64,000 nt of DNA. It comes from Oryzias latipes. Its lineage: Eukaryota; Chordata; Actinopteri; Beloniformes; Adrianichthyidae. The notes below the pieces were generated by a model. The model did no database searches and was not told the DNA's origin. It worked only from the letters and a program-made list of their open reading frames with translations. Where the stretch lies: contig NC_019870.2 in assembly GCF_002234675.1 (NCBI RefSeq), positions 62,001 to 126,000 on the forward strand. The letters are read 5' to 3'. The position numbers and the translations under genes were made by a program. Shown piece by piece: positions 45,801-57,484 of this stretch; positions within the stretch are counted from its first letter, which is position 1; each line of letters opens with the position of its first letter.

Positions 45801-48800
45801 GGTATGGTTCAAATGTAGTACAAAAAGGGCGGGGCCCGTCCACACACACACTCAAATGTTATAAACACACCTGCTAGCTGCAAAAAATGTTCACATGTCA
45901 ACATGTACACAAAACAGATAGTGTTCACGAACGCATACTTATGCCTTAAAACCAACTAGTGTGAAATCTTTCATTCATTCAATCATGCAAACTATTAGTG
46001 CCAAGGTGAGCTAACACCTGTGCTCAGGTGAGTGTTTATGTTCTTCTAAAATGGATGGTGGAATGTGAAAAGAAGGAGGAGGAGCGCCCAGCCACCCCCA
46101 CACCCAGACCCCCGCCACAGCAGCAGCGGCAGCCGGAATCCCCCCAACGCCACACGGGAACAGGCAGGGAACGACCGCCCCCCGGGCGACCAAGACCGCC
46201 ACCCAGGCCATGGCCAGCAGGACCGCCGCAAGGCCCCCAGAGCCAGAGAGCAGGGAGGCGCGGAGGGAAAGAGAGCGCCGCCCCAGCCCAGCCAGGAGAG
46301 CAGCCCCCCCGCCGCGCCGGAAGAGCCCAACGCAGGGCACCACCGGAGAAGGACGCCCACAGCCACAGACGAGCACCCCACCACCACCCAGGAGTTCCGG
46401 GCATCGCCCCGCCCCAACCCCAGGTACGAGCCAGGACCCCCCAAGGGAGACCCGCTCCGCACTCCAGGCAGCCACCCACCCGGCCCACGGTTGGTCCAGG
46501 GAGGAGCAAGGCAGGGGCCCGCCGCCCCCGCCCAGGAGGGGGGAACCCCGGGGAAAAAAGGGTGGCCCACAAGGGGTGTTATAAATATGGCCCGACCAGG
46601 CTCGGCCATGTTGGAAGTTTGGCGGGGCCCAGCGCTCAGGGGCAAGGACCAGGACCCACCCCCCAGGGACACAAACACCCCCGGCTCAGGTGTAATATGA
46701 ACCCCCCCACCGCGCGGAGAGAGCACCGCCGGGCCCAGGGAGCCGGGACCCAAGGGACACGGCCACCATCGCCAAGGGGCCCGCACCCCCCACCAGGGAA
46801 GGGGTAGGGGACAGATGGACCCAGGTCCCACCTTCCTTGCAAAATGTGTGTGCGTGTATGTGTGTATGAGAGGGTGTGTGTGTGCATGTGTGTGTGTTTA
46901 TGTTGGAATGTAAATATTGAAGGGGGGGGGTGTGTGTACTAAGGAGGGTGCAGTTAAAATTGGCGAGTAGGGCACTAAGGGGACATCTCCTGATTACTCA
47001 CAGTGATGTCCCCTCACCCTCCCCACCAAGGGGCCCTAAATGTCTAAGGTGCGGATAAAATTGGCGGGTAGGGTGCCAGGAGGACATCTGCTGCTTGCTT
47101 GCAGTGATGTCCAAGCACCCCCCCTACCAAGGACCCTTCATGTCTAAGGTGCAAATAAAACCGAAAGAGGGGGGGCCCACTCCATACGGCAACCATAAGA
47201 GGGGGGGCCACTGCCAAGTAGCCCCCCCCCCAAGGCGCATCAGGCTAGACCCCCCACCCCCTCACCCTAATATGAGGTTATATGAGGAAGGGGGTAAGTT
47301 GGGGACAGCTGGTAGACTGTCCCCCGGTGGTCAAACAGCTGTCCCCCAGCCCCCCCCCCAGCAAAAAGGCCAGGGCCACCCAGCCCAGGGGCCCCACCCC
47401 CGGAGGCGCCGACACCCCAGGCCCGGCACCACCCCACACAGAGAGAGAGGAGCCAGAGAGCGCCGCCCCCCCCGGAGCAAGCCCAGGCCCCCACCCCCAG
47501 ACGCCGGCCCTAGAGGAGCTCTGGTCAGGCCTTGACGGGACCGAGGAGGCCAACCGGCCGAGGCAACCACTGATTGCCTCAGCGGAGACCCCGACCCGTT
47601 AGCCCCCCCGACCCGTACCAATAATGGGCCCCCCCTCCCCCCCAGAACGCCCCCCCACAGGACAGGGCCGACAAGCCCCCCACCCCAGACAGACCCCGCA
47701 GCCGAAGCGGATGACACCCAGAGCGACCGGGGGCCCCGAGAGGGTTGTCCCGTCCCGTCCCAGAGCCAGGGAAGGGCCGATCCCAGCCCCAGGTGCAGAT
47801 GGGCAGCCCATCCGGCGCCCTGGGCCCCCCCCCCCCGAGCAGGGCCCCCTGCCAACCCCCCCCAGCGCAGGCAAAGGGACCACCCCCCCAAGCCAAGCCA
47901 GACCACCCCCCCACCACGCACCCCCACACCCAAGCCCAGATGACCAGGCAGCGCCCCAGCCCGCCCCACCCAGGCACCGGACCCGCCCTCCCGACCAACG
48001 GAGCCCCCGCCAGGCACCGGAGGCTGCGACCCCCACCCCCAAACCACGGCAGAAGGAGCAGCGACGACCAAGCCCCCCACCCCTTAAGTCATGGAGTCAA
48101 CCACAGGAGACAAGAGAGACTGAATTCTTTCAAAGTTACTTGAACTTTGGGCTGACATTTTTTCCAAGCTGATATGATCAAACAGCAGATTTCTGTGTTG
48201 ACTTATGTTTATATTTTTCTTGTTTTTCCAATTTATTAAAATAGTTTTTTTGGCAATACAAAGAGTTGTGAAAATGATAGATGCTAATCCTTCTTCTATA
48301 TCGATGGCACTCATGTCACCAAGCACACAAAGTGACGGTGAGGCAGTGATTGAAACCTTAAGCCAGACTGATAAATCGGCACATACCTGCTGCCAGAGAG
48401 CCTGGACAGGCGTGCAGAACCACAGTGCAGATTATTATCACAGTGCTCGCAAATATCTGAGTTACTGAGACCCATCTTGAACATCCTCTGTCCAGTGTAG
48501 TAAATTGTGTGAAGAGTTTTCGCCGACGTTTAACGCCTCGTGACTAAACAAAGGGCACCAATGAGAGTGTGCACACCGACGGGAAAAAACGCCACGCGTC
48601 AAAGCGTCACTTTTTAAAAAACGCCTCGGGTTCTTTTTTTTTTTTTTTGATGCGTCGCGTCGAAATCTATTTGACCAATGAGAACGGCGTTTTTGCACAC
48701 GTGTCTGGAGCTTCTGAAGTTACAGTAAAACACCACTTGGGGGCGCTCAAACACAAAACTGCCTTTCTGAGCACACATACCAGCGAAGAAAATAGACGCC

Positions 48801-51800
48801 AAGTAGCGTCTACACTGCCGCAAAGAAATAAGACGAAGAAGATGCACTCACTGACGGACATTCTTAAATATCCCCGAACCAAGCACCAGTTGGAGCTACT
48901 GATGCTTGAAGTATTCATGTTTTCTTTGTATGATTCTGACAAGCGCGTAAATACTTGCTCTCTTCCTCTGAGTGAAAAGCGACTTTAAGAAGCGTAAAGT
49001 TGCGCAGGGCCACCTTGTGTACAGGAGTATTTCTGTTTACATTAAGCGCCATCTAATGTCAGGGAATGAAATTGCATGTTCGCTCGGCTCATCGTCAGCG
49101 AAAATCGCCTGGGTGTGAACACAAAAAACATGTTGAAAGACGCTGGCGAATAACGGCTGGCGAATATTCGTCCCGGTGTGTACGGGCCTTACAGACTGAA
49201 AACATCCCATCATAAACACTAAGCTGCTGGGCTTCGTCACCGTTTGACCATCTGCTGACATCACCATCATCATCATGAAGCACATCTCATGATTCCTGCT
49301 GACTAAAGACATGGTGACCTAGAACATGTTCTAGGAAGATGAGGAGCACGAGGAGGATGAAGAGGATGAGGAGGATGAAGAGGATGAGGAGCATGGAGAG
49401 GATGAGGAGCATGGAGAGATGAAGATGATGAGGAGCATGGAGAGGATGAGGAGCATGGATAGGATGAGGAGCATGAGGAGGATGAAGATGATGAGGAGCA
49501 TGAGAAGGATGAGGGGGATGAGGAGGATGAAGAGGATGAAGATGATGAGGAGGATGAGGGGGATGAGGAGGATGTAGATGATGAGGAGCATGAGGAGGAT
49601 GAAGATGATGAGGAGCATGAAGAGGATGAGGAGCATGAGGAGGATGAAGATGATGAGGAGCATGAGGAGGATGAGGAGGATGAGAAGGTTGAAGATGATG
49701 AGGAGCATGAGGAGGATGAGGGGGATGAGGAGCAGCTCTTCCTTTAGGAGAACCAGGTGGTCCTGTTAAATGGCAGCTTCTCTACCAAGCTCCTCCCCAT
49801 CCAGAACCTCGGTTCTGTTTTTCGTTTACTCTTGAGTTTGGAAACTGACCAGAAAACCTTTAGAGCTGATGGTTCATCAGAAGACCCCTGTGTCTCCCAC
49901 TACACCACAGCCTGTTCTCTGTTGGAACTGCATTCATGTTTTCCTGAGTGGAGATGTGAGGAGAAGCTCCTGCTTCTATGTGACTGTGCCCCTCCCCCTT
50001 CAGGTGATGAGGTCACAGGTACCGACTCACCCATTGTACAGCGCGGTTGGTCAGGTGATGCACCGGGCTCAGTAACGGCCCCCCCTGCTGCTGTGGACCA
50101 AAGCACGAGAAAAACGGGTCAATGCCGACATGGGACCCACAATAACAACATTAACACACACAGCTACACACAGTGGGCGTGTCTGAGATGACCCAAGCGG
50201 ACGCTGCCCAGATCAACTGGTGCGCGGTGCATGCTGGGTAGTTTTTTGCTCTAACGTCACAAATCAATCAATCATTGGAAATTTATTATTACACTCACTG
50301 CGAGACACCATGATGACTACAAAACAATGCATTGTGGGAAAAGGGGTTCTGACAGTAGTTTGATGCAGAACAGAAACGGTGGCGAACAATAAAGGAAATC
50401 TGAGTATTTTATAACTTTCTGCAAAAAATGAATCACTGATGAAAAAATAAACAAGAACAATTAAAAATATAAATAAAAAGATATAAAAGAAAAATGCAAA
50501 TATAAGATCATGAAAATTAAAATACTTTCTGATAAAAAAAGATAGGTTGCATATTAAAATGAATGTAAAATGCATAACAGCACAGATCAAACTAAGGGGG
50601 AGTGGCTTATTCAAATTCAACCGAATGTTAAGACTTCCAGTTGTCCTTCAGCTTAGCTGCTTTTCCCGGCCCCACCTGGTCTCGCCACCATCCAGGTGAG
50701 CCGCTGGTTTATCTCAAACACGCCTCATAAAAAATGGCCCCTCCCCCCTTGTTCGATTTTATAAGTAAAAAAACTAATGTTGGAATAGGCGCCAGGGCTT
50801 TAACTCGAGGGGGCTGCAGGACTAAATTCAGCCAAACTGTGGTGTCAATCAGAGGCACACAGTTATGGAATACGCTGCCACAGCACATTAGGAACTGGGA
50901 AAACTGCCCCACCTCCCAAACAGCTCTGAAACGACGGCTGAAAACAAACCAGTCCTGCAGACATTAGTTATTGTGGTTTTCTGTGACTTTCTTGGACTTT
51001 TTTAGACTTGCTTTTTGTTGTTATAACCTTTGTAAATATTTTTACCTCTAATATTGTGCTATTTTATTGTGCTGTAAATGTAATTGTTGAACTTTATATC
51101 CTGCCCTAGGACAACGGATGAAATTTAGCTCCTGTGCTAATTCTGGCATGTTTCTGTTAAAGCAGCTGCTGAAACATTGTTTAATATGCATTGTCCTAAT
51201 TCAAATAAATACATAAAAATAAATAAACACTTGGAGTCTCTAACATTCAATGGAAAAAAGTCTGGTCTTTCCCACAAAAATTCTTCTTAACAAACAAAGT
51301 CAAAGCAATCTTATTTAAACTAATACACAGATTTTACCCATCAAAACATTCTTTCATTTTCTTAACCGTTTTTCCCTTTCGGGGTCACAGGGCTGCTGGA
51401 GCCTATCCCGGCCACTTGTGGGCCAAGGCAGGGGACGTCCTGGACAGGTCTCCAGTCTGTCGCCGGGTATCAAAACATTACTTAACTAAATGTAAAGCTG
51501 ACATAAACAGCAGCTGTACTTTCTGCCAGAAACCACCTGAAACCTGCTCCCATTTATTCTGCTCTGTGAATTCACATTCAAATTTTGGAAAAACTTTGAC
51601 AAATTTATCTCCGACTCTATTTTTGCTGATTTACAGCTCTAATATAAAAACGTCATATTTGGTTTTCATAGTTTTAACTCAAAGATCGTGATGTTTTCTT
51701 TTTTTATTAAGATGTTGTTATTAATGGCTAAATTTCATATTCACAAAAGTAAACTTTCTAATAAAAAATCCTGATTTCTTTGTGTTCAAACTGGAACTGC

Positions 51801-53645
51801 AGCAATATATACAAAAAATACAAAGGCTCAAAAAACGATTAACATCTGTAAATATTTTGGACTAATGACTTATGTTTACTCTTGCGTTTCCATTTGTCTA
51901 CGTTTATTTTTTTATTTTTAGTTTTTTCTCCTGTGAATGTTCTTAATAATTAGGATTTTCTTAAGGTTATAACAAGTTTATTCTGTTTTCAGAACCGTAT
52001 TGTACATTATATTTGTATAAACACTGCAGTTTGTGTTCTTTTTAGTCTCCAATATTTCATTAAAAAAATAAAAAAATCTTTATTGAAGATTTACAGGATC
52101 ATAGTACAAAATCACGTCAACTTTAAAGGACACAGGTAGAAAAATAAGTAACAAAATATGTCAGTGGAACATAAAGAACAAAGGAAAATGAAGATTATAA
52201 AGTAGAGCAATAAGTTACTATTCTGTATATTTAAAACATTCCAGGGTGTCAAAGGTTCTTATAGCTTTGGGGTTAGAAGAAGATTTTATTGTTCCGGTAA
52301 ATTGGTTTAACTCAATAATAGAAAGTTTAAATAAGGCTTTTTCTTTTAGAAAATTTGCATTTATGAATATTAAATTTGGCTAGTATTATTAAAAGGTTAA
52401 TTAAATAGTCTTCCCTTATTAGTGATTTTTTTTAACATTATAAAAACCAAATAATATGTCTTTGTATACCAGATCAATTTTTTTATACATTTTACATTGA
52501 ACAAAAGAGGAAAAGTCTTTCCAAAAAGATGTTGTTTGTGGTCATTTCCAGAATAGATGTGATTGTTTCAGTGTCTCATTTACAGAAGGAGCAGTTTCTA
52601 TTGAACTCTATATACAGTGAGGATTTGGCTGGGTGGCAAAATTAAAAGAAATAAACACTTGGAGTAATAAGATAATCAAATCCATCCAATTCCCACTAAA
52701 ACTGTAGCTCAGCAAATAATGCTGCAACAACATTCTTCAGAAATGAGGCCTCTCTATGTAGAAGGAAAATGTTTGGGAGACAAGAAACTAACAAACACTT
52801 TTTTCCTAGAGATTTGAAATAATTCACATTAACCTTCCCCTTAAAAAGAAAATATATGTAGCAGAATGACAGCACCACAGAAGCTAAAAGGATACGAACA
52901 TTATATCTATCATATCCTGTCCCTCACAAAGCTAAAGAAGTGACCATTAAAATATTAAATGATAGTTATTATTCCAATCCTTTTTTACATTCTGGCTTTA
53001 ACTGCGATCTTTGTGTCTTTTGTGGAAATGATGTAGAAACTGTGGAACATCTTTTCTTTGAATGTTTTCATGTAAAAGAGTTTTGGTCTTCTTTTCATAA
53101 TTGGCTCAAATCCAAAAATATCATTATTAATCCTTTAAATTGGAATACAATTAAAATTTGATTACAATTAATTCACAAAAATCTGGACTTTCTGATTAAT
53201 TCACTGATTGTAATTTCAAAGCATTTTATTCATACTTGTAAATTCTTAAAGGTGAAACCTCACATTATTGGATGACTCAACCGTCTCAAACTATTTTCTA
53301 AATCTTTACATTACATCAATCATAAGAATGCCCAGACAAAATGTATTTGATCTATTTGAACCTTTGTAATAGACCCTTATTTTTATAGATTTTTTAAAGT
53401 TATATTTGTTTTCATGTTACTTTTCTTTTTTTGTCTACCTTTATCCCAGCATTAATATTGTTGTCATTGACAGACATGCCGTGATTGTTTGTTGAATATT
53501 TGCTTCAATAAAAAAATAATAATAAAAACACTTGGAGTCTCACCTTGGTGACGTACTTCCGGTAGTAATGCAGCTGGAACAGCAGGAACACGCAGCTGCT
53601 AACGATGAGCAGCGACAACACCGCCGTCCGGTTCACGCGAGGCAT
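42833..53645 (-). CDS. fktn: Fukutin, ribitol-phosphate transferase
   Basis: Ten coding exons on the minus strand: 53645-53544, 50090-50031, 44644-44444, 44365-44219, 44104-43974, 43882-43750, 43684-43555, 43478-43345, 43270-43146, 43046-42833. They give 458 residues (human 461). Fukutin adds ribitol-5-phosphate to the alpha-dystroglycan glycan in the Golgi. Visible: type II membrane anchor after MPRVNRT (about 7-26), [15 protein letters not shown] block (here [11 protein letters not shown]), SSGTCLG, the metal-binding DVD motif (Asp315, Asp317) in [26 protein letters not shown], and the end AELIQVY. The NAGNAG acceptors of exons 2 and 3 allow one-residue variation. The donor of exon 4 was placed after CAT, leaving one residue fewer than human there. 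Introns 1 and 2 (3.5 and 5.4 kb) are full of transposons. Confidence 0.95.
45514..48518 (-). mobile_element. 5'-truncated L1/Tx1-type LINE with G-rich 3' UTR
   Basis: A poly-T run (poly-A on the minus strand) starts at 45511. The 13-bp target duplication TTCGCCGACGTTT occurs at 45501-45513 and 48519-48531. At the right end the minus strand encodes the L1 ORF2 C-terminus ([27 protein letters not shown]) ending near 48084. Everything from there to the tail is 3' UTR. Confidence 0.85.
45712..48080 (-). other. Extremely G-rich L1 3' UTR (C-rich on plus strand)
   Basis: About 2.4 kb dominated by G runs on the LINE sense strand, ending with a G/C homopolymer at about 45712-45727. Imperfect ~105-bp tandem units containing AAAATTGGCGGGTAGGG and GTGATGTCC lie at about 46938-47160. 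The long plus and minus reading frames of Pro/Arg/Gly in this stretch are compositional and show no domain. Confidence 0.75.
49337..49738. repeat. Purine-rich GATGAGGA minisatellite
   Basis: About 400 bp of GATGAGGAGGATGA-type units, almost pure purine on the plus strand. It lies in fktn intron 2 about 290 bp from coding exon 2. Met/Arg or Leu/Ile repeat frames over it are artefacts. Confidence 0.9.
50734..51225 (+). mobile_element. LINE 3' end A in fktn intron 1
   Basis: The frame at 50734-50967 ends with a non-LTR reverse transcriptase C-terminus ([24 protein letters not shown]). An AT-rich 3' UTR and an A-rich tail (AAATAAATACATAAAAATAA) follow. It is followed directly by AACACTTGGAGTCTC (51226-51240). 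Confidence 0.7.
51241..52070 (+). mobile_element. L1/Tx1 LINE 3' fragment B in fktn intron 1
   Basis: Decayed frames read like the L1 ORF2 C-terminal region ([20 protein letters not shown] zinc-knuckle-type segment at about 51500-51550). The fragment ends in an A-rich tail at about 52060. It is split by a 118-bp insertion at 51351-51468. Confidence 0.55.
51351..51468 (+). mobile_element. 118-bp SINE-like insertion with 11-bp target duplication
   Basis: ATCAAAACATT flanks both sides (51340-51350 and 51469-51479). The insert contains CCCTTTCGGGGTCACAGGG, GGAGCCTATCCCGGCC and TGGACAGGTCTCCAGTCTGT, a block repeated widely in fish genomes. It inserted into the L1 fragment, so it is younger. Confidence 0.7.
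52075..52640 (-). mobile_element. L1/Tx1 LINE 3' fragment D, inverted
   Basis: Starts on the plus strand with TTTATTGAAGATTTACAGG (a reversed A-rich tail). Read on the minus strand at about 52500-52600 it encodes a degraded zinc-knuckle-type segment ([10 protein letters not shown]). It lies tail-to-tail with fragment B. Confidence 0.5.
52666..53526 (+). mobile_element. L1/Tx1 LINE 3' end C beside the fktn exon 1 donor
   Basis: The frame at 52940-53161 contains [20 protein letters not shown], the C-terminal zinc-knuckle-type segment of L1 ORF2, followed by [15 protein letters not shown]. It ends in CTTCAATAAAAAAATAATAA. It stops about 17 bases from the fktn splice donor and is bounded by copies of AACACTTGGAGT. 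Confidence 0.7.
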
Positions 53646-53761
53646 CCGGTCACGCGGGCCGCTTTGCCTCTGGTCATACCTCGTGGGCAGAGCCGTGCGC
53701 GCGAGGGCCTGTGGCCGAAGACTTTAGAACGAAGCGGGAAGAGCTGAAGCGACCCCGAACC

Positions 53762-53810
53762 CCGCCATCTTTATGGAGCAACGACAAGTGGTCACTCCCA
53801 CTTCCGGTTA
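53762..53810 (-). promoter_or_regulatory. fktn promoter/5' UTR motifs (YY1 and ETS)
   Basis: On the minus strand AACCGGAAGTG (53810-53799), an ETS/GABP site, precedes AAGATGGCGGG (53772-53762), a YY1-type box often just inside vertebrate 5' UTRs. They lie 120-165 bp upstream of the fktn ATG in a GC-rich stretch. Confidence 0.5.
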
Positions 53811-54785
53811 TCCTTTCCACAATAAAGCGTCACGTCCATCTGCAGTAATCCCATTTAATCCCACAGAGAGATGCAGGCCGTAATCTGAACTCTGGTCAAT
53901 CTCTACAGCGTCACACTCTTTCCGATTTCAAGCAATAAAAACAAAGTAAATAAAAATACACATCAGGTCTGTTTCAGACATGAATGCATCCATTGAACAT
54001 ATCAGCGATTCCATCGTCTTGACATTCTAACGGCTCCTCATCCTAAACAGACATTTGGGACACAAAGACCGACCTCTGACCTCTGTCCCCTGTCTCAGGT
54101 ACGGACCTCACTATCCTCCAAGTCCTTCAGTCCATCCAGGTCCAGAGGACAGTGACATTGAAGGCATCACTATTACAGTGCAAAACACACATCAAAGTAT
54201 AATAGAAAAATGTCTATATGTACAAAGTGAACCAAGAAAGTGTACAAATATATAAAATGTCCGTAATTGTGTGCAGATAGAAACATGATAGATGTGCAAA
54301 AACAACATGGAGGCGGGGAAGTGGGTTAGGGTTAAGTCTCAGTCTGTGATCGGTTAGAGAGGAAGTCATTCATCCTGTGTGTGGGTGGGGGGGGGGGGGG
54401 GGGGGGGGCACAGAGTCTGTCTGGGACCATAAAGCTTCTCTTTAGGGAGAATACGAGGCACATCTGGGGTTTCAGGGCTGAAGCCTCTCAGAGATGAGAC
54501 TGAACCTGAATGAGTCTAAGTCTGCAGCAGCGGTCCGAGTCCTTCAATGCAGAAAGACCCATTGGGTCCAGTTTCTCACTGACCAGAACCCAGTGAGAAC
54601 CGCATTGCTGTTACCGGTTAGAAAATACCCTTATTTATGTTTTTGTGACCATCAACTGTAGCTGTTAAATATTTTCAATCATTGAATTCAAAGTGTTGTT
54701 TTTTTCCAGACATAATAATTTTAACTTCTTGTACTTTTAACAGCAGCACAAATCATGTCTTTTCAAAATAAAGTACAGCACATAC
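53811..54785. other. Intergenic stretch without recognised genes
   Basis: No supported exon on either strand. It contains AATAAAAAC-type sequences near 53935, a poly-G run at 54387-54408, and a copy of the dispersed TTTTCAAAATAAAG motif near 54760. It could hold the 3' UTR of a neighbouring gene, but nothing proves it. Confidence 0.5.
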
Positions 54786-56068
54786 CAGTGGCGATTTCTT
54801 TAAGACTGCAAGGGAAGCGCGGCTACAAAATGAATGGTCAAATATGTACTGTTGTATTGTATTGACATTTTATTGACTAAAAATGCGTTAGAAAACGTTC
54901 ATCTCAAAGACGAGTTCCTTCAGAATCAGTTACATTGAGCAGGTCGGCTGACTCGGTTTCCTTCTCATACAGCGTCACAGTGCATTACCACAAAAAACTC
55001 TACGTAAACTACAGTCTGTTCAGAACTCAGCTGCCAGAATTATCTCTCAAACACCTTCCATCCAACACATCACACCTGTTCTGCAGCAGCTCCATTGGCT
55101 ACCGATCACACACAGGATTACATACAAAATACTTCTCCTGACCTTTAAATCCATCCACAACCTTGCTCCATCATATCTATCAGATCTTGTTCATGTGGCC
55201 GTTCCCACCCGTACCCTCAGATCCTCCTCCTCCCTTCATCTGGATGTCCCCACTGCTCGCCTTGTCACTATGGGGGGCAGAGCATTCAGCTGCTCTGCCC
55301 CCCGGCTCTGGAAGTCTCTACCTCCGGACCTCAGAAACATTGGGTCTCTCTCACAATTCACCAAAAAACTAAAAACTCATCTTTTCCAACTTGCCTATTC
55401 CCCCTGATAACTTCCTCTTTCTGGCCTATTTATATGTATATTTTATTGTGCATTCGATTGCTTTTATTTTATTTTCACTTTTATGTACGGCGACCTTGGG
55501 ATCCTTGAAAGGCGCCTAACAAATAAAATGTATTATTATTATTATTTCCCTATTGAAGCCCAGCGTCCATTGACTTCAATGGGGCTGCTTTGAACGTTTT
55601 TTTTCATTAGATTGGATAAACGCTGCGATTATGTCCCGCCCACGGACGCTCAGCGTCTCTGGGGGTGAATGGGGAGTGGGCTGGCCCGGACTCCGAGCTT
55701 CTGCGTGATGATTGGAGGGTCTGCAGAAAGACTGCATCTCCTTTTGACTGACAGCGATTCTGTCCTATGAGGAATCACTGAAGCTGTTCTCAGTCCCATC
55801 GCGGATTTCTCAAGTTCAGTCGAAAGAAAAACTGCTGCAACCAATTTCTTTGATGTTTGCTTGGAGAAATTGCTTGATTTTCATCATACATTTAACACAA
55901 TTATACACAACATTCCTGGTTTCAGTTTTACAGAGTTTAATTTTTTTTTCACAGACCATTGTCTTGACAAGGAACGTAGGGCAGAATTTACTTTTAAATA
56001 AATAGACAATTTTATGATGTAGGCTGAACATGAGTTTCACCTCTCTGACCGACCTGTAGCCGCCACTG
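54786..56068. mobile_element. hAT-like DNA transposon, decayed, with nested LINE
   Basis: Ends CAGTGGCG (left) and CGCCACTG (right) are the short inverted repeats of many fish hAT elements. Flanking octamers GCACATAC and CCACATCC agree at 6 of 8 positions, as expected of an old 8-bp target duplication. No intact transposase. The second satellite begins a few bases to the right. Confidence 0.55.
54980..55550 (+). mobile_element. LINE 3' end nested in the hAT-like element
   Basis: Frames contain QLHWLPITHRITYKILLLTF, SYLSDLVHVAVPTRTLRSS, GGRAFSCSAPRLWKSLP and KLKTHLF: the C-terminal end of a fish non-LTR reverse transcriptase. It ends with CCTTGGGATCCTTGAAAGGC and an ATT-repeat tail, the same end as the fragment at 32420-32487. 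Confidence 0.8.
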
Positions 56069-57484
56069 CCACATCCTGTGTTGGACCAGATCCTGCTGCT
56101 TCAGACCAGATCCTGCTGCTTCAGACCAGATCCTGTGTCAGACCAGATCCTGCTGCTTCAGACCAGATCCTGCTGCTTCAGACCAGATCCTGCTGCTTTA
56201 GACCAGATCCTGCTACTTTAGACCAGATCCTGCTGATTCAGACCAGATCCTGTGTCAGACAAGATCCTGCTGCTTCAGACCAGATCCTGTGTCAGACCAG
56301 ATCCTGCCGCTTCAGACCAGATCCTGCTACTTTAGACCAGATCCTGCTGCTTCAGACCAGATCCTGCTGCTTCAGACCAGATCCTGCTGCTTCAGACCAG
56401 ATCCTGTGTCAGACCAGATCCTGCTGCTTTAGACCAGATCCTGTGTTAGACCAGATCCTGCTGCTTTAGACCAGAACCTGTGTCAGACCAGATCCTGCTG
56501 CTTCAGACCAGATCCTGCTGCTTCAGACCAGATCCTGCTGCTTCAGACCACATCCTGTGTCAGACCAGATCCTGCTGCTTCAGACCAGATCCTGCTGTTT
56601 CAGACCAGATCCTGTTGCTTCAGACCAGATCCTGTGTTAGACCAGATCCTGCTGCTTTAGACCAGATCCTGTGTCAGACCAGATCCTGCTGCTTCAGACC
56701 AGATCCTGTGTCAGACCAGATCCTGCTGCTTTAGACCAGATCCTGCTACTTTAGACCAGATCCTGTGTCAGACCAGATCCTGCTGCTTCAGACCAGATCC
56801 TGCTGCTTCAGACCAGATCCTGTGTCCGACCAGATCCTGCTGCTTCAGACCACATCCTGTGTCAGACCAGATCCTGCTGCTTCAGACCAGATCCTGCTGC
56901 TTCAGACCAGATCCTGTTGCTTCAGACCAGATCCTGCTGCTTCAGACCAGATCCTGTTGCTTCAGACCAGATCCTGTGTTAGACCAGATCCTGCTGCTTT
57001 AGACCAGATCCTGTGTCAGACCAGATCCTGCTGCTTCAGACCAGATCCTGTGTCAGACCAGATCCTGTTGCTTCAGACCAGATCCTGCTGCTTCAGACCA
57101 GATCCTGCTGCTTCAGACCAGATCCTGTGTCAGACCAGATCCTGCTGCTTCAGACCAGATCCTGCTGCTTCAGACCAGATCCTGTGTCAGACCAGATCCT
57201 GCTGCTTCAGACCAGATCCTGTGTCAGACCAGGGGCCTCATTTATAAAACTTTGCGTAGGATTTGCGTCAGAAGTGGCGTACGGATGAAACATAGGACGT
57301 GCGTACGCACAGAAATATTTGGATTTATTAAACCGTGCGCACGTACATCCTACGCATCTTTCCCTTTATAAATCACAACCGATTCTAAATGAAGCGCAGC
57401 TTTTGCGGCTTCATGACACGCCCATAGTTGCCCATAAATAGTCCGTGAAACGCCCACAAATGAATATTCATGGCTTGCTAAATC

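Larger units (their letters stand above)
45466..49187. mobile_element. DNA transposon (~0.7 kb before L1 insertion), unclassified
   Basis: Inverted ends GCCCGTNCACACCGGGACGA (left) and its complement (right) enclose an element whose own sequence is 45466-45513 plus 48532-49187; the rest is an inserted L1. The target duplication is unclear (TAA versus TAC if 3 bp). No transposase domain was recognised. It lies in fktn intron 2. Confidence 0.7.

Noticed and set aside
46028..48172. Long Pro/Arg- and Gly/Trp-rich frames on both strands
   Set aside because: They arise from the G/C-rich LINE 3' UTR, overlap in all frames and contain no recognisable domain.
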